From assembly GCA_964481395.1 (NCBI GenBank), contig CAYZYG010000011.1, positions 6,720 through 70,719 of the forward strand: DNA of 64,000 bases, written 5' to 3'. The notes under the pieces are model-generated. The model was not told the DNA's origin. It was given only the letters and a program-made list of their open reading frames with translations, and did not search any database. Shown here in pieces: positions 37,567 to 46,679 of the stretch; positions within the stretch are counted from its first letter, which is position 1, and each line of letters opens with the position of its first letter. The translations under genes and the position numbers were made by a program. This DNA comes from JBFMFH01 sp964481395 (GTDB lineage Bacteria > Acidobacteriota > Vicinamibacteria > Vicinamibacterales > JAKQTR01).

Positions 37567-38559
37567 CTACGTGAAGCCTCCGAAGGCTTCCCGGGCATGA
37601 TCCGAAGCCCCTGCGGACGCGAAAAAGGTCGCCAGCCTGGCTCGCAGACGGCTGGCGGCGGACGCGAGCGCGCCCATCACCCGGTCGCGCCCATCGACCT
37701 CGACCAGCTCCCGCGCGATCGCCTCGCCGTCGTGGCAGGACGTCGCTTCGAGGCCGACGGCGAAACGGGAGTCGAGACGGACGACCGACGCGGCCACGAC
37801 CGCCTCCGCGCCCTCGCGCCGGCAGAGGTCGAGGGCCACCGCGTCTGTGACGGGCTCGCTGGCGGGTCGGCCGCTGCGCGCGCGCGCCGCGCGCACCCGT
37901 TCGTCGCTGATCACGTCCAGCGACGACGCGCCGGCAAGTTCGGCAGCGAGCACGTGCCTCAGCGGGAAGTCGAACGCCGCGTCCCCCGTCGTGTTCGTGA
38001 CATCCGCCAGCAGGACTGCGCTGCGTCCGTGAGGCACACGGGGGGCCGTCCACGCGAACCCGGCCCACACCAGGGACGCGAAGCCGACGGCCGCCGCGAC
38101 CGCGCCGAGGGTCCAGCTGAGTTCGCGCGCGAGACCGCGCGGAGGGCTGGCCGGTGCTGCGACCTGGGCGAATGGTTCCGGCGCCGCCGCGACCACCGGC
38201 GGCGGCGTCTCATCCAGGAACACCACGGGCGCCACGAGCCGATAGCCGCGCTTGGGAATCGTCTGCAGCATCCACGGCGCGTGGGCGTCATCACCGAGCG
38301 CCTGCCGAATCTCGGTGATGCAGCGGGTCAGCCCCGAATCGGCCACGTGCTGCCGCTGCCAGACCTCGGCCAGGATGACGTCCTTGGGCACGGTCCGGCC
38401 GGCGTGCCGGGCGAGCAGCACCAGCAGGTCGATCAGCTGAGGCCTGAGTCTCCGGACCCTGCCGGCGTGCGACACGCAGTCGAGGCTCGGTTGGACCAGC
38501 CAGTCCCCGACGGTGAAGTCGGGCGTCATCAGCGGGCGCGTCTGCGGTTCGGCGTTCAT
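37567..38559 (-). CDS. CadC-like membrane-anchored winged-helix regulator (short)
   Basis: A 330-residue protein with an OmpR/PhoB-type winged helix (about 12-108; VGDWLVQPSLDCVSHAG, LRPQLIDLLVLLARH, IRQALGDDAHAPWMLQTIPKRGYRL), one membrane helix (about 150-172), and a roughly 150-residue periplasmic domain. The domain resembles that of the regulator at 39475 (AVLLADVTNTTGDAAFD) but lacks the TPR repeats. It is the gene immediately upstream of the TonB receptor on the same strand, 134 bases away, so it may control that receptor. Confidence 0.82.
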   Translation of the reverse strand: MNAEPQTRPLMTPDFTVGDWLVQPSLDCVSHAGRVRRLRPQLIDLLVLLARHAGRTVPKDVILAEVWQRQHVADSGLTRCITEIRQALGDDAHAPWMLQTIPKRGYRLVAPVVFLDETPPPVVAAAPEPFAQVAAPASPPRGLARELSWTLGAVAAAVGFASLVWAGFAWTAPRVPHGRSAVLLADVTNTTGDAAFDFPLRHVLAAELAGASSLDVISDERVRAARARSGRPASEPVTDAVALDLCRREGAEAVVAASVVRLDSRFAVGLEATSCHDGEAIARELVEVDGRDRVMGALASAASRLRARLATFFASAGASDHAREAFGGFT

Positions 38560-38576
38560 GGCCAGCTCCCTCGGCT

Positions 38577-38738
38577 AGTGCCCTGGAACCGTGATTCCTC
38601 ACACAATTCCGGGGCGGGGCATCCCACCTGGCGGCGTTGCTCCTCCCTCACATACCGGGAGTATGCTCAGTCGTCGCGCCTGGCCAGCCGGGTGCCGCGC
38701 TCCGGGACGTCTGCAAGGCACCACGGTTCCAGGGCACT
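38577..38738. mobile_element. MITE-like hairpin element, 162 bp
   Basis: Perfect 17-bp terminal inverted repeats: AGTGCCCTGGAACCGTG at 38577-38593 and its complement at 38722-38738. The inner sequences are also roughly self-complementary (ggggcggggcatcccacctgg against tggccagccgggtgccgcgc), so the whole element can fold into one long hairpin. It has no coding capacity and no obvious target duplication. A related left end appears at 63949-64000. It fills the region between the winged-helix gene and the HExxH protein gene. Confidence 0.7.
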
Positions 38739-38828
38739 CGCGCCGGTGCCGGCAACGGCTGCGTCCGTCGCCGATGGTGTAGACGCGGCCGCATGCGATC
38801 GGCTCCCTACGGCTGACTTCGGAATTCC

Positions 38829-39353
38829 CTACCGGCGAGGAACGAGGCCCGCGAGCTCGTCGAGGACCCGCTGGCCGACAGCCCGCGCGAGGTCGCTTTC
38901 GAACCGGCCCGGCCCGCTCTGGTACCCGATCCGCTGGTACAGGCGCGCCAGACTCGCGGCGTCGATCACCTCGGGAGCCGACGCCACTTCCAGCGCATGC
39001 TGCAGCTCATGCGCGAGCCAGGCCGTGCACTGGATCGGCATGACGCGCCACCGGTCGATCTGAATCAGGAGGTAGCGGCGGCCCGGCGTGAGTCCCACGA
39101 ACCTCACGAAGGCCCGGGTGTGGCTCGCCTCGTCGATGCTGTCCTTCACGTACACGAACACATCGGTCTGTTCGAGGCTGTCCAGCAGCGCAGTCACGGT
39201 GGGCGACCTGGCGGCCGCCTCCGCGACGAGCCTCGCCGAACTCGCGCCCAGCGGCCGGACGTGCGACCACGGCAGGGGGCGCGGCGGTGCTGCCGCAGCC
39301 GCATGGACGACGACGCCGAAGAAGACGGAAAGGCCGACCAGGGCGGTGCGCAT
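38829..39353 (-). CDS. Secreted protein with HELQH zinc-site motif
   Basis: A 174-residue protein from the ATG at 39351-39353, which has GGAGG upstream; an upstream in-frame start would add 8 residues. Signal peptide MRTALVGLSVFFGVVVHAAA. AHELQHALEVA (about 118-122) is an HExxH-type zinc site of metalloproteases, with a conserved downstream acid in APEVIDAAS. The length is short for a complete peptidase. Small secreted proteins of this type are frequent in Acidobacteria. Whether it cleaves peptides is unknown. Confidence 0.7.
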   Translation of the reverse strand: MRTALVGLSVFFGVVVHAAAAAPPRPLPWSHVRPLGASSARLVAEAAARSPTVTALLDSLEQTDVFVYVKDSIDEASHTRAFVRFVGLTPGRRYLLIQIDRWRVMPIQCTAWLAHELQHALEVASAPEVIDAASLARLYQRIGYQSGPGRFESDLARAVGQRVLDELAGLVPRR

Positions 39354-39474
39354 CGTGGTGTCCTCCGACGACACCACGTGAGACGCCGGTCAGCGTCGCG
39401 AGTTGCGCAGAAGAGCCTCGGTGTTCGCTGTCATGGTCCTCGATTCTTCGACGACCGGCGAGGCGGAGCGAATG

Positions 39475-41895
39475 TCAGCGTGTCGCGGCCAGCGCCGCGC
39501 GTTCGCGTTTCGCCGCGAGGAGGAGCGGGGCGTCCGGATCCGCGTCCTTCCAGGATGCGAGGAACGCATCGTAGGCGGCGAGGCTTCCGGCCGAGTCCCC
39601 GGCGTCGCGCAAGGCGCGCGCGAGACGCAGGCGCGCGAAGGGGACCCACCGCGACACCACGTGCGGGCCGCGAAGGCGGATCAACTCGCCGAACGCCTCC
39701 GCTGCGCGGTCGGGATGGCCTGTCGTCTGTTCGATGAGGGCCCGCACGCCAATCGGGACGAGGTTGAACCCGTGGCCCCGCTCGAAGCGCAGTGCCGGTT
39801 GCAGGAAGCGACTCGCCTCTTCGGTACGTCCCCGGAACGCCTCGTCCAGTGCCAGGGCGTTGGGCATCCAGACCCGCCGGACCCTCGGGTTCGCAGGCGA
39901 CTGGTTCTGGATGGCCGCCAGGACGTTCCGGGCCTCTGTCGCGTGGCCGAGGAACAGAAGCATGATCCCCGACTGGACGCGAATGACCGCGTCTGCCTCG
40001 AGGGCGAGGCTGTCTTCGAGGGCACGCCTTGCGTTCAGGGGGTCTCCCAGCAGCGCCTCGGCCTCACCGAGGGTGAAGTGCACGTCGGCAAGCGCGTCGA
40101 CCGACGCCGACTGGGCGGCCAGAGCCACGACCTCCGCCGACAGCCGGCGCGCCTCCCGCAGTCGACCGGTGGCCCAGGCATGGCCCGCCCGGGCGCGCAG
40201 GACCCAGAGTCTCGCCGCCGGACTGGTCGACGCCCAGCGGGTCTCCCGCTCGAGCGCGGCCGCGTCGCCATCGAGCAGGGCGAAGAACACCCGATGCTGG
40301 TGCGCGTTCAGATCGTCCTGACCCCGCGACGCGGCCTCGGCGACAGCCGCGCGTGCACCCGCGACATCTCCCACGCCGAGGCTGGCCACGACGAGATTCA
40401 CTGATGCGAGCGAGCTGTACGGCGCGAGGCGCACGGCCTCACGGGCCTCCGGAAGTGCCTGTTCGTAGTGCCCCAGCCATCCCGTCAGCGTCGAGGCCAG
40501 GTTGGTCGGAGGAATCGGCGATCCGGGGTACATCTGCTTCCATGCCCGATAGACGTCGATGGTCCGGTCCGGATCGCCCTCGACCATGCGGTAGTAGCCG
40601 GCAGAGATGTAGAACCGCTCCGGGGCCGTGACCCGATCGCGCAGCTCGTAGGCCCGGCGGAACGCGGGAATCACCTCGGCGGTGACTTCGAGGTTGCTGG
40701 CGGCCGCACCGCGCCTCGCCCACGCCAGCGCGAAGTTCGGATCGAGCTCGGTGGCCTGCCGGTACATCGCGAGCGCGTCCGCGGGCTTCGCGTGATCCCG
40801 ATAGTAGTCGCCGAGCGTGAGGGCCTGGAGCGCCTCGAGCGAGGGCGTCGTGGCGCGCACGAGCGGCACGCTGTGCTGGCGAAGCGACTCGCGCGACTCG
40901 CCCAGCCTCCGGCGGATCCTGTTGGCCGCGCTTTCGAGGGCGTCGAGGACCCGCTCCTTGTCGCGCGCCGTCTCCAGCGCCCGCCCGATCTCCTCCCCGC
41001 TGCCGCATGCGATGGCCTCGATGCCGACGGCGTAGCGCGACCCGACGGGCGCGATCGACGGCATGAGCACCGCGGCTGCCCCTTCCCGCCGACAGAGGTC
41101 GAGTGCCAGCGTGCCGGTCACACGCTCGCCCGGCTGCCGTCCCGCGCGCAGGACCGCACTCCGCACGAGATCGTCGGGCAGAATCCGCAGGAACGGCGCC
41201 TGCCCGAGATTGACCCCAAGGGCGAGCCGAAGCGTGTCGTCGAAGACCTCGTCACCCGTGTCGTTCCGCGTGTCCGCGAGCAGCACGGTGTCACGCTCGG
41301 TCAGCGCGCTGACGGGCGTCCGCATCACCATGACCAGGCCAATCACGACCACCGCGACCAGCGCCACCGCCAGGAAGCCCCAGACGACCGCCCGGCGGAC
41401 GGGAGACGCGGCGCGGTGAGCCGTCACCTCGGTGTGCGTGACGGCGGCCGCACCCGCGCCGTCGGACTCGAGCCCAGGGCCCCCAGGCTGAGGCTCCGCA
41501 GGTGCCTGGACGGCCCCGCCCGGTATCGACTCGGAGACAGGCGGGACGGCGACCCTGACCACCGGAGCCAGCAACCGGTAGCCGCGTTTCGGGATGGTCT
41601 CCACGTACGTGGGGTGCTGCGCGTCGTCCTGAAGGTTCTGCCGCAGTTCGGCGACGCAACGGGACAGGCCCGACTCGGCCACGTACTGGCCAGGCCACAC
41701 CTCGGCGAAAATCTCCTCCCTGAGAACGATGTCGCCCGGCCGGCGGGCGAGGCACACCAGCAGATCCATCAACTGGGGCCGGAGCTTGACGTTGGCGTCG
41801 CCTCTCGAGATGCGGCAGGCTTTCGGCTCCGCGAGCCAATCGCCCACGCGAAACGGATCGAGGCGGGAGGTGTCGGGCGGCTGGTCCGGTGCCAT
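39475..41895 (-). CDS. CadC-like winged-helix regulator with TPR repeats
   Basis: An 806-residue protein: winged helix (about 14-112, ending ETIPKRGYRLLAPV), a linker, one membrane helix (about 168-192, FLAVALVAVVVIGLVMV), a periplasmic or cytosolic alpha/beta domain with TVLLADTRNDTGDEVFDDTL, then many TPR-like helical hairpins from about residue 340 to the end. This layout is very common in Acidobacteria. It is paralogous to the shorter gene at 37567 in the first 320 residues. The target genes are unknown, but the HExxH protein gene 120 bases downstream on the same strand is a candidate. A TATAGT box lies at 41918-41923. Confidence 0.85.
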   Translation of the reverse strand: MAPDQPPDTSRLDPFRVGDWLAEPKACRISRGDANVKLRPQLMDLLVCLARRPGDIVLREEIFAEVWPGQYVAESGLSRCVAELRQNLQDDAQHPTYVETIPKRGYRLLAPVVRVAVPPVSESIPGGAVQAPAEPQPGGPGLESDGAGAAAVTHTEVTAHRAASPVRRAVVWGFLAVALVAVVVIGLVMVMRTPVSALTERDTVLLADTRNDTGDEVFDDTLRLALGVNLGQAPFLRILPDDLVRSAVLRAGRQPGERVTGTLALDLCRREGAAAVLMPSIAPVGSRYAVGIEAIACGSGEEIGRALETARDKERVLDALESAANRIRRRLGESRESLRQHSVPLVRATTPSLEALQALTLGDYYRDHAKPADALAMYRQATELDPNFALAWARRGAAASNLEVTAEVIPAFRRAYELRDRVTAPERFYISAGYYRMVEGDPDRTIDVYRAWKQMYPGSPIPPTNLASTLTGWLGHYEQALPEAREAVRLAPYSSLASVNLVVASLGVGDVAGARAAVAEAASRGQDDLNAHQHRVFFALLDGDAAALERETRWASTSPAARLWVLRARAGHAWATGRLREARRLSAEVVALAAQSASVDALADVHFTLGEAEALLGDPLNARRALEDSLALEADAVIRVQSGIMLLFLGHATEARNVLAAIQNQSPANPRVRRVWMPNALALDEAFRGRTEEASRFLQPALRFERGHGFNLVPIGVRALIEQTTGHPDRAAEAFGELIRLRGPHVVSRWVPFARLRLARALRDAGDSAGSLAAYDAFLASWKDADPDAPLLLAAKRERAALAATR

Positions 41896-41973
41896 GGCGG
41901 TCCTCGAGGGCGCCAGTACTATACGACACCGGAAAGGGCGAGGTGGTCGGACGTCGACGAGACGCCCGGAAGA

Positions 41974-42732
41974 TCAGCGCAGGCGGAGTTCGAGCCACCC
42001 CTTCGTGGCCCGCTCGTCCGTGTCTGGCGGGTACAGGAGCATCCCGGGCTTGCCGCCGACCATGCTCGAGGCCCAGAGGCGCATCAGCCAGACATCACCC
42101 GGCAGCTTCGAACGCCGAATGGCGAACTCAATCCCGTCCGACGGGTACGAGGTGGCCTGGATGATCTCGATGGGCGTCATTCCGGCCTGTTTGAGACGCT
42201 CAGCCTCCGCCATATCGCGCCGCAGTTCGTTCGCGTACCAGTCGGTCGTGAGCCCGAAGCGCGGGGCCGGCTCTGAGCCCTCCTTGGGCAGGATCGCCTC
42301 CGCAAGCTGAGCCGAGACGTGGAGTTTCCAGATCGGACCACCGGCCGCCGAGAGACACAGGTCTGAGGGGCCGATTCCTCCCTCGCCCTTGATGCCCAGG
42401 AAGACGACGCCACGGTGCTGTTTCAGGTAGAGGGCCGCCGTGGCGCTCAGCGCGATCCGCCGCGCATCGTCCCACTCGCCCGGGCTGAAGATCCCGTCCG
42501 TCATGACCGGCGTGCCGTCCCCTTCCGGTACGGTGACCGACGTGACCCGTTCGGGACCATCCGTTCCCCCCGGGGGCGGCGGGCCCGGCGTCCGTCCGCC
42601 CGCAAAGATGGCGCCCAGGGCTCTGAACCGTTCTCCCGTACCGGGCAGGGTCAGGAACGTTCCGATCTGTGTGGCGCACACGGCTGCCACGATGCACAGT
42701 CCCAAACGCTGATCCAGGGTCCGCGTGGACAT
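41974..42732 (-). CDS. Exported hypothetical protein, possibly CBM9-like
   Basis: A 252-residue protein with an N-terminal hydrophobic anchor or signal (about 9-30), a Pro/Gly-rich linker, and a globular domain beginning TPVMTDGIFSPGEWDDARRI. That opening resembles CBM9/DOMON-type beta-sandwich domains that start with DG.....W..A. The later FAIRRSKLPG and MLLYPPDTDERATKGWLELRL fit the same fold. I infer a carbohydrate-binding or haem-binding sandwich without catalytic residues. It is immediately upstream of the TPR regulator on the same strand (78 bases). Confidence 0.6.
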   Translation of the reverse strand: MSTRTLDQRLGLCIVAAVCATQIGTFLTLPGTGERFRALGAIFAGGRTPGPPPPGGTDGPERVTSVTVPEGDGTPVMTDGIFSPGEWDDARRIALSATAALYLKQHRGVVFLGIKGEGGIGPSDLCLSAAGGPIWKLHVSAQLAEAILPKEGSEPAPRFGLTTDWYANELRRDMAEAERLKQAGMTPIEIIQATSYPSDGIEFAIRRSKLPGDVWLMRLWASSMVGGKPGMLLYPPDTDERATKGWLELRLR

Positions 42733-42961
42733 GCCTCACCTCGTCTTGACCGATGCGGGCCGTCGTCGCCCGCTTCTCGCACAATATGAGGTGCGCAGCG
42801 GCGCAGCGCCGCAACAGGGGCCCTCGCGTTCGCTTCGGAACGTGCTCGCGGCCTTCGCGAGGCCTACCGGGGCCCCGGAGACGGGGCCGCCGGCGCGAGG
42901 GCGTCGGCGATGCAGGTGTAACGCTCGGAACCCGGCGAAAGCCCGAGATAATCGAGGATGC

Positions 42962-43330
42962 TCACGCCGGCGGCGGACTTGCCGCCGAGCCAGAACAGAG
43001 GGGGCACTTCGATTCGATCTCGCCGAGCCGCCCCGTCACTTCGCCGTAGATACGGTGCATGTGCCCCACGAGCGACTCGTAGTGGTCGTCGACCTTGCGC
43101 TCGAGGGTACCGAGGCGCCCCTCCACCTTACCGAGGCGCCCCTCCACCTTACCGAGGCGCCCCTCCACCTTGTCGAAGCGCTCGTCGACACTCTTGAACC
43201 GATCATCAATCCGGTCGAATCGCAGCCACACATTGACGGCGATGTTTGCCACGTCCGTCCGGAGCGCGTCCAGACCGGTCTGGACCTTGCCAATCGCGTC
43301 GAGAACTTGCTGATGCTGCGTCTTGGTCAT
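42962..43330 (-). CDS. Coiled-coil hypothetical protein with heptad repeats
   Basis: A 122-residue protein that is nearly all alpha-helical coiled coil. The core contains three exact VEGRLGK repeats (from the 21-bp DNA repeat at 43109-43171), framed by DERFDKVEGR and GTLERKVDDH. The C-terminus carries a CPLC pair. It starts MTKTQHQQVLDAIGKV. Proteins of this style are common hypotheticals with variable repeat number. No partner can be named. Confidence 0.6.
   Translation of the reverse strand: MTKTQHQQVLDAIGKVQTGLDALRTDVANIAVNVWLRFDRIDDRFKSVDERFDKVEGRLGKVEGRLGKVEGRLGTLERKVDDHYESLVGHMHRIYGEVTGRLGEIESKCPLCSGSAASPPPA
43109..43171. repeat. Three exact 21-bp tandem repeats in a coding gene
   Basis: The unit accgaggcgcccctccacctt occurs three times in tandem (43109-43129, 43130-43150, 43151-43171). 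A diverged copy follows. On the minus strand each unit adds one seven-residue heptad to the coiled coil, so unit number can change without a frameshift. Confidence 0.8.
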
Positions 43331-43462
43331 GGTCCCTACGGTTGCCAGTCTCGTGCCGCAGCCCGACCACCGACCCCCGATTCCGCGATCTCGCCGGATT
43401 CCGCGAGGATCCTGCCCCGCAGCGGCTCGGGTTCCGGATGGACTCTGCAGAATCTGCCATAC

Positions 43463-43562
43463 NNNNNNNNNNNNNNNNNNNNNNNNNNNNNNNNNNNNNN
43501 NNNNNNNNNNNNNNNNNNNNNNNNNNNNNNNNNNNNNNNNNNNNNNNNNNNNNNNNNNNNNN
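43463..43562. other. Assembly gap (100 N)
   Basis: A run of 100 N, probably a fixed-size placeholder between contigs. The flanks on both sides (43331-43462 and 43563-43643) show no gene I can support. Any coding sequence here is hidden. Confidence 0.95.
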
Positions 43563-43643
43563 GGAGGACGACGATGCCATCGTCGGGAGTGGAGATCAAG
43601 GTGAGCGGGATCCGCTCACGCCGCGTACGGTACACTGACGGAT

Positions 43644-43919
43644 ATGACTCCTCCGACTGGCGCGAAACCCGGGCGCAACGAGCCCTGTTCCTGCGGATCA
43701 GGCCGCAAGTACAAGCACTGCTGCCTGCCGAACGACGAGGCCGCCGAAGCGGCCGCCCGGGTGAAGGCGCAAGAGGAGCAGGCGTCTCAGCCTCCTGAAG
43801 CCGAGACCGTGAAGCCGCCACGCGCGCCCAAGCACCAGACGCAGCAGCCCTGGAAGGCATCGACCGCCCGCGGGTTCATTCCCCGCACGCGCCTGCCGCG
43901 CAAGGTGGGAGGAAGCTGA
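43644..43919 (+). CDS. SEC-C motif protein
   Basis: A 91-residue protein with an N-terminal SEC-C zinc-binding motif, GRNEPCSCGSGRKYKHCC (about 10-27), as at the C-terminus of SecA. An Ala/Glu/Lys-rich linker and a basic tail follow. Such stand-alone proteins are widespread and of unknown role; binding to SecB-like partners or RNA has been suggested for the family. A TACACT box lies about 10 bases before the ATG, so the mRNA may have little or no leader. Confidence 0.82.
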   Translation: MTPPTGAKPGRNEPCSCGSGRKYKHCCLPNDEAAEAAARVKAQEEQASQPPEAETVKPPRAPKHQTQQPWKASTARGFIPRTRLPRKVGGS

Positions 43920-43997
43920 CGTGACCTCCGCCTGCGCGTCCTGATGCTCGACACAAGCGGACGCCTCCGGGCACCAATCTTCACGACGACCGTCAGA

Positions 43998-45110
43998 CTA
44001 CAGGTCCGCCGCGGGAGTCCGGGCCATCGCCTCTTCGTAGATGCGGACCAGCCGATCCATCATCGAACGGCGATCCGGTCCCGGCGTGGCGGCGGCGCTT
44101 CGCACGACGGCCGCGCGCAGGGCGCGCGCCAGGCCCTCCACGTCACCCCACGCCACGCGCGTTCCCCGGTGCCACTCCGCCACACCGCCGCTCTCCCACG
44201 TGACGACCGGGATGCCCATCGCCTGCGCCTCCACACCGACGATGCCGAAGGGCTCCTGCCAGCGGGACGGCAGCAGGACCGCCCTCGCACGTCGATAGAG
44301 TGAACACAGCCGCGCGCGGTCCAGCCAGCCCGTCACCTCGAATCCCTCGCGCTCGATGTCGGCCCTGAGCGGCCCACTGCCGGCGAACACGAGGGGCAGG
44401 TCGATGCCCGACAGGCGCCAGGCCTCTATCGCGTCGGGAGCGCCCTTCGCGTCCGCCAGGCGGCCGACGAACGCCACGCAAGGAGGGCCATCCGGTGCGG
44501 CGTGTCCGTCGAGCCTGTCAACGAACGGCGGGATGACGTGCACCCGATGTGGATCGAATCCGGCCTGCGCAAGTTCCGACCGCATGTAGTCGGAGAGCAC
44601 GATCACCGGCAGGCGCCGCAGCGCCTCGCAGCGCGCCTGGGTCAACGCCAGGATCTCGCGGAAGTAGGGTTCATCGTCGAAGCAGGTGGCGCAGACCGAC
44701 TCGGAGAAGGCCTCGCGGCAGACCGTCCCGTCGCGGTGCCACTTGCCGCGGCCCGGGCAGAAGAAGCGGTGGTCCTGGACGGTGACGACGGCGGGACCGG
44801 TCTGGGCAGCCCGGCGCAGGACCGCGGGGTTCATCACGTTGTGGACGTGGACGAGGTCGAATCCGCCCGACGCGGCGAGGTCGGCCCACGCGGACACCGG
44901 CTCGTCGTCGCGCGCATCGAGCCCGGGACAGACGACGACCGGACAGGGGGGCTCGCCATCCTCGCACCGGCCGACGGCCAGGGTCACGTCGTGCTCGTGC
45001 GACAGTTCACCGATGACGGCGAGCATGTGGACGTACGCCCCGCCGTGTGTGCTCAACCGGTCGGCGACGTGCAGGATGCGCATCGTGCGGTCCTGGGCGA
45101 GACGCCTCAC
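43998..45110 (-). CDS. GT4-family glycosyltransferase
   Basis: A 370-residue GT-B glycosyltransferase. The N-terminal half binds the acceptor (ILHVADRLSTHGGAYVHML, HVHNVMNPAVLRRA). The C-terminal half shows the donor site: FVGRLADAKGAPDAIEAW, AGSGPLRADIE, SRWQEPFGIVGVEAQAMGIPVV with the E-x7-E pair, and the end of the domain at AWGDVEGLARAL. The donor sugar is unknown. The start is GTG at 45108-45110, overlapping the stop of the small upstream gene (GTGA), or ATG at 45081-45083. No other polysaccharide genes are nearby. Confidence 0.85.
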   Translation of the reverse strand: MRRLAQDRTMRILHVADRLSTHGGAYVHMLAVIGELSHEHDVTLAVGRCEDGEPPCPVVVCPGLDARDDEPVSAWADLAASGGFDLVHVHNVMNPAVLRRAAQTGPAVVTVQDHRFFCPGRGKWHRDGTVCREAFSESVCATCFDDEPYFREILALTQARCEALRRLPVIVLSDYMRSELAQAGFDPHRVHVIPPFVDRLDGHAAPDGPPCVAFVGRLADAKGAPDAIEAWRLSGIDLPLVFAGSGPLRADIEREGFEVTGWLDRARLCSLYRRARAVLLPSRWQEPFGIVGVEAQAMGIPVVTWESGGVAEWHRGTRVAWGDVEGLARALRAAVVRSAAATPGPDRRSMMDRLVRIYEEAMARTPAADL

Positions 45111-45310
45111 CGAGAATCGACGAATCCGCGGTCCAGCGCTGCTTCGTACTCGGTGTCGGTGTGGCCCGGGCAGCGCACGGCGAGTTCACGGACCAGGCGC
45201 TTCCACGTGTCAGCCCAAGCGCGCACTGTGAGATGCCCGAGACGCCCCATCCGAAACTCGTCCGCCACGGCATAGGCCGCCCGCGAGAGGTCGTCGTCCG
45301 GTACAGCCAT
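45107..45310 (-). CDS. Small hypothetical protein coupled to the glycosyltransferase
   Basis: A 67-residue protein from the ATG at 45308-45310 (MAVPDDDLSRAAYAVADEFR); an upstream ATG at 45344-45346 would give 79 residues. It is helical and charged, and no family is recognised. Its TGA overlaps the GTG start of the glycosyltransferase by two bases, a classic stop-start coupling, which supports it being translated. Confidence 0.5.
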   Translation of the reverse strand: MAVPDDDLSRAAYAVADEFRMGRLGHLTVRAWADTWKRLVRELAVRCPGHTDTEYEAALDRGFVDSR

Positions 45311-45474
45311 GCGATTAGGATCGCCGCTGCAAGGACGGAAGTCCATCCCGGCCTACGCAAGAACGCCAGTCCGCCGTTATGCTGGTAGATGACGGGCATG
45401 CCGGACATCTGGGTCTCTGACCGACCGACGCGCTGCCCGATTGTCCGAGTCCGTAATGGGAGTACGTATCGACT

Positions 45475-46527
45475 ATGTACAGCGCGCGAGCCTATTCAGC
45501 CGCCAGCGCGACTTCACCCCTCGCCCCGACGACCATCTCACGGCGTGACCTGACGCCTCACGACATCCGGATTCAGATTCTCTTCTGCGGGATCTGCCAC
45601 TCGGACCTCCACCAGGTACGCAACGAGTGGAGCGATTACATGCCCACGGTCTACCCGTGCGTGCCGGGCCACGAGATCGTCGGACGCGTGTCGCATGTCG
45701 GGTCGGCGGTCTCCTCCTTCACGCCGGGCGACCTCGTAGGCGTCGGCTGTCTGGTGGATTCCGACGGCACCTGTCCGGAGTGCCAGGCGCACCTCGAGCA
45801 GTTCTGCGCGAACGCGACCTTCACGTACAACTCGCCGGACAAGCACCTCGGCGGCGTCACCTACGGCGGGTACTCGGACAGCGTGATCGTCAACGAGCGA
45901 TTCGTGGTGCGCGTCCCGGACAGCCTGAATCCCGCCGGCGCCGCACCGCTCCTGTGCGCGGGCATCACCACGTACTCGCCCGTCCGGCGCGCGGGCGTGA
46001 CTGCCGGCACGAAGGTCGGCGTCGTCGGCCTGGGAGGCCTGGGCCACATGGGCGTGAAGTTCGCCCACGCGCTCGGGGCGCACGTCGTCGTGTTCACGAC
46101 GTCGGCGTCCAAGAAGGACGATGCGCTTCGACTTGGCGCGGACGAGGTGGTCCTGTCGCGAGACGCCAACGCGTTTCAGAAGCACACCGGCAGTTTCGAT
46201 TTCATCCTCGACACCGTGTCGAGCGATCACGACATCAACGCCTATCTCTGGCTGCTGCGCCGTGACGGCCAACTCACGCTCGTCGGCGCGCCGCAGACGC
46301 CGTTGGCGCTGTCCGGCATGGCGCTGCTGTTCGGGCGGCGCAGCGTCTCCGGGTCGCTCATCGGAGGGATCGCCGAAACGCAGGAGATGCTCGACTTCTG
46401 CGGCGCTCACGGCATTACGGCCGACGTCGAGGTCATTCCGGCTGCGTACATCAATACCGCCTACGAGCGGCTGATGCGCTCCGACATCAAGTACCGCTTC
46501 TCGATCGACATGGCGTCGCTGAAGTAG
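45475..46527 (+). CDS. Zinc-dependent NAD(P) alcohol dehydrogenase, YahK/CAD type
   Basis: A 350-residue medium-chain dehydrogenase. The catalytic zinc site is CGICHSDLH with GHEIVG. The structural zinc cysteines are in VDSDGTCPECQAHLEQFC. The nucleotide-binding turn is VVGLGGLGHMGVKFA (about 183-195), followed by residues TTSASKKDDA that favour NADP. The overall match is to YahK/cinnamyl-alcohol-type enzymes that reduce aldehydes. It stands alone between divergent and convergent neighbours and is probably a detoxifying aldehyde reductase. Confidence 0.9.
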   Translation: MYSARAYSAASATSPLAPTTISRRDLTPHDIRIQILFCGICHSDLHQVRNEWSDYMPTVYPCVPGHEIVGRVSHVGSAVSSFTPGDLVGVGCLVDSDGTCPECQAHLEQFCANATFTYNSPDKHLGGVTYGGYSDSVIVNERFVVRVPDSLNPAGAAPLLCAGITTYSPVRRAGVTAGTKVGVVGLGGLGHMGVKFAHALGAHVVVFTTSASKKDDALRLGADEVVLSRDANAFQKHTGSFDFILDTVSSDHDINAYLWLLRRDGQLTLVGAPQTPLALSGMALLFGRRSVSGSLIGGIAETQEMLDFCGAHGITADVEVIPAAYINTAYERLMRSDIKYRFSIDMASLK

Positions 46528-46679
46528 GCATCGCGCGGGCGCGGGAGTGCCCGTCAATCCGCCTCGCGCCGGACGACCTTTCCCTGCTGCGTCGTGACAT
46601 TTCTGCGGGGAAAGGCGTCAGGTGCACGGCCGCGTGCCACAACACCGCCAGCCGACAACGCCTGGCTGGGCCAGCGCGA

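Noticed and set aside
34478..37600. 1040-codon plus-strand frame opposite the TonB receptor
   Set aside because: It is the antisense shadow of a clear outer-membrane receptor gene; no family motif is seen in it.
43109..43171. Three tandem 21-bp units taken as a CRISPR array
   Set aside because: The units are contiguous without spacers and encode a coiled-coil heptad; no cas genes are present.
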